NCBI GenBank assembly: GCA_937915515.1
Contig: CALGIK010000067.1
Span: forward strand, 1 to 7,677
Length of the DNA stretch: 7,677 nt
Reading direction: 5' to 3'
DNA from: an uncultured Clostridia bacterium
Lineage (GTDB): Bacteria > Bacillota > Clostridia > Christensenellales > CAG-314
In this document: one piece after another, positions 6,982 to 7,677 of the stretch
How the letters are laid out: every line of letters begins with the position of its first letter
How positions within the stretch are numbered: position 1 is the stretch's first letter
Notes under the pieces: model-generated
Databases searched by the model: none
Told to the model about the DNA's origin: nothing
Seen by the model: only the letters and a program-made list of their open reading frames with translations
Position numbers and translations under genes: made by a program

Positions 6982-7211
6982 TTTATGTCTCCCTTGTAAT
7001 TATAAGGTACAGGATCAAAACCGCCCTTACCCCACGGTGCGCATCTGATTAGTCTTAAAAAAGTTAAGTAGCTGCCTTTAAAAAAACCGTGCTCTTTATA
7101 ACTTTCAATTGCGTATACGGAGCAGCTTGGTGCATAAATACACTTTTTACCTTTTATTTTTGATATTGTGGCTTTATATAGTTTTAACAAGGCAATGCAA
7201 ATATACTTCAT
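6969..7211 (-). CDS. yidD: YidD, membrane protein insertion efficiency factor
   Basis: YidD is a small inner-face membrane-associated protein that aids YidC-dependent insertion; its exact activity is not settled. The 80 residues fit the family (about 70-85). The N-terminal 15 residues form the expected amphipathic/hydrophobic helix. The hallmark core is present: the cysteines C24 and C30 in 'KCIYAPSCSVYA', 'EHGFFKG' at 40-46, and C57 in 'RLIRCAPWGKGGFDPVP' at 53-69. The ATG at 7211 comes three bases after the rnpA stop, with GGGAG ten bases upstream. The last codons overlap yidC by 13 nt. Confidence 0.96.
   Translation of the reverse strand: MKYICIALLKLYKATISKIKGKKCIYAPSCSVYAIESYKEHGFFKGSYLTFLRLIRCAPWGKGGFDPVPYNYKGDIKWSI
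6989..6993 (-). promoter_or_regulatory. Ribosome binding site of yidC inside yidD
   Basis: GGGAG on the minus strand ends seven bases before the yidC ATG at 6981. It lies in the coding sequence of yidD, whose stop codon is downstream of the yidC start. Placement supports the chosen start and translational coupling. Confidence 0.65.
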
Positions 7212-7214
7212 TGC

Positions 7215-7553
7215 CTAATTTCTCCCTTTTAACGTTCTCTCTATCAACTCAAATATTTCCGTTTTTAATTGACTGTAAAGCGGCGTATTTTCGTGAGTGA
7301 ACCGTGGTTTAATTATATAATAACCGCCGCATATCTCTTGAGCAAACGATTGACATATCTCTTTTAATTGACGCCGAAGTTTGTTTCTTTTTACCGCTTT
7401 GCCGTATTTTGTATTTATATTAAATCCAAATTTTGGCAGCGGAGAGTTGTTTTTAACAAAAACAAGAGTAAACGTTTTATTTGTTATAACGCTACCCTTT
7501 TTATAAACGTATTTGTATTGCCAATTGTTTTTGATACGATAAATCTTTTTCAA
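7215..7553 (-). CDS. rnpA: Ribonuclease P protein component
   Basis: RnpA is the small basic protein that binds the RNase P RNA and helps it cleave 5' leaders from precursor tRNAs. The 112 residues are normal for the family. The start 'YRIKNNWQYKYVYKKG' at 5-20 corresponds to the usual 'lkk..dF..vy..G' segment. The signature RNR motif is at 51-65, reading GKAVKRNKLRRQLKE. 'GGYYIIKPRF' at 76-85 matches the usual beta-strand that ends in 'R-P'. The start is TTG: the in-frame codon order at the junction is the rpmH stop TAA, one AAA, then TTG, so no farther upstream start is possible and no nearby ATG exists. No Shine-Dalgarno is apparent, so translation probably depends on ribosomes finishing rpmH. 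Conservation between species is low outside the motif, as is usual for this protein. Confidence 0.94.
   Translation of the reverse strand: MKKIYRIKNNWQYKYVYKKGSVITNKTFTLVFVKNNSPLPKFGFNINTKYGKAVKRNKLRRQLKEICQSFAQEICGGYYIIKPRFTHENTPLYSQLKTEIFELIERTLKGRN
7222..7226 (-). promoter_or_regulatory. Ribosome binding site of yidD inside rnpA
   Basis: GGGAG on the minus strand ends ten bases before the yidD ATG and lies in the final codons of rnpA, consistent with coupled translation of the two genes. Confidence 0.55.
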
Positions 7554-7556
7554 TTT

Positions 7557-7677
7557 TTACGCTGTCAATTTTTTGCGGCCTTTGTTGCGTCTGCGCGCTA
7601 GTGTCCTTCTTCCGCCTGATGTCTTCATTCTTTTGCGAAATCCGTGCACTTTGTTACGTTGTCTCTTTTTTGGTTGG
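7557..7677 (-). CDS. rpmH: 50S ribosomal protein L34, 5' end cut by the window
   Basis: L34 is a very small basic protein of the large ribosomal subunit. The visible 39 residues begin [17 protein letters not shown], continue with [17 protein letters not shown], and end KKLTA before TAA at 7559-7557. They match the family almost without deviation. About five residues (normally MKRTY) and the start codon lie outside the right edge. It is the first gene of the visible cluster, and its usual neighbour on the far side is dnaA/oriC. The gene is too short and truncated to be picked up by simple ORF listing, but the family match is decisive. Confidence 0.97.
   Translation of the reverse strand, partial: QPKKRQRNKVHGFRKRMKTSGGRRTLARRRNKGRKKLTA

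Noticed and set aside
1..7677. A hidden defence, mobile or otherwise novel system
   Set aside because: All gaps are 69 nt or less and every sizeable minus-strand ORF matches a known housekeeping family in its usual order; nothing is left unexplained at gene scale.

Overview
The window is a compact, AT-rich stretch of bacterial chromosome in which every gene lies on the minus strand. Read in the direction of transcription (high to low coordinates) the order is rpmH (5' end cut) - rnpA - yidD - yidC - jag/khpB - mnmE - mnmG - rsmG - parA(soj) - parB (only the first ten codons). This is the conserved gene neighbourhood next to oriC/dnaA, in the arrangement typical of Bacillota (Firmicutes). Gene order, low GC, an R3H/KH Jag protein after yidC, and a YidC without a cleavable signal or lipobox suggest a Clostridia-like lineage, possibly uncultured. 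I cannot place it below that level. dnaA and the origin should lie just beyond the right edge, so all genes would be co-oriented with the replication fork.

Right part (about 4996-7677): rpmH, rnpA, yidD, yidC and jag are packed with gaps of 3 to 9 nt or overlaps. They supply ribosomal protein L34, the protein subunit of RNase P, a membrane-insertion helper, the Oxa1-type insertase and an RNA-binding protein. A good intrinsic terminator hairpin sits exactly on the jag stop codon.

Middle part (871-4954): mnmE and mnmG encode the two partners that place the (carboxymethyl)aminomethyl group on wobble U34 of tRNAs. rsmG, which overlaps mnmG by 8 nt, encodes the 16S rRNA m7G methyltransferase. A plausible extended -10 promoter lies between mnmE and mnmG.

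Left part (1-870): a 69-nt gap after rsmG holds a good candidate promoter for parA and half of a 10-bp direct repeat. parA is followed with no gap by parB, giving the chromosome segregation pair.

No mobile element, CRISPR array, tRNA, rRNA or unknown accessory gene was found, and there is no gene-free stretch over 69 nt. The points worth a second look are architectural. They are the terminator folded over the jag stop codon, a long charged N-terminal extension on RsmG, a much enlarged external loop in YidC, the same-frame rpmH/rnpA junction with a TTG start, and the direct repeat beside the parA promoter. I see no evidence here for a new biological system.
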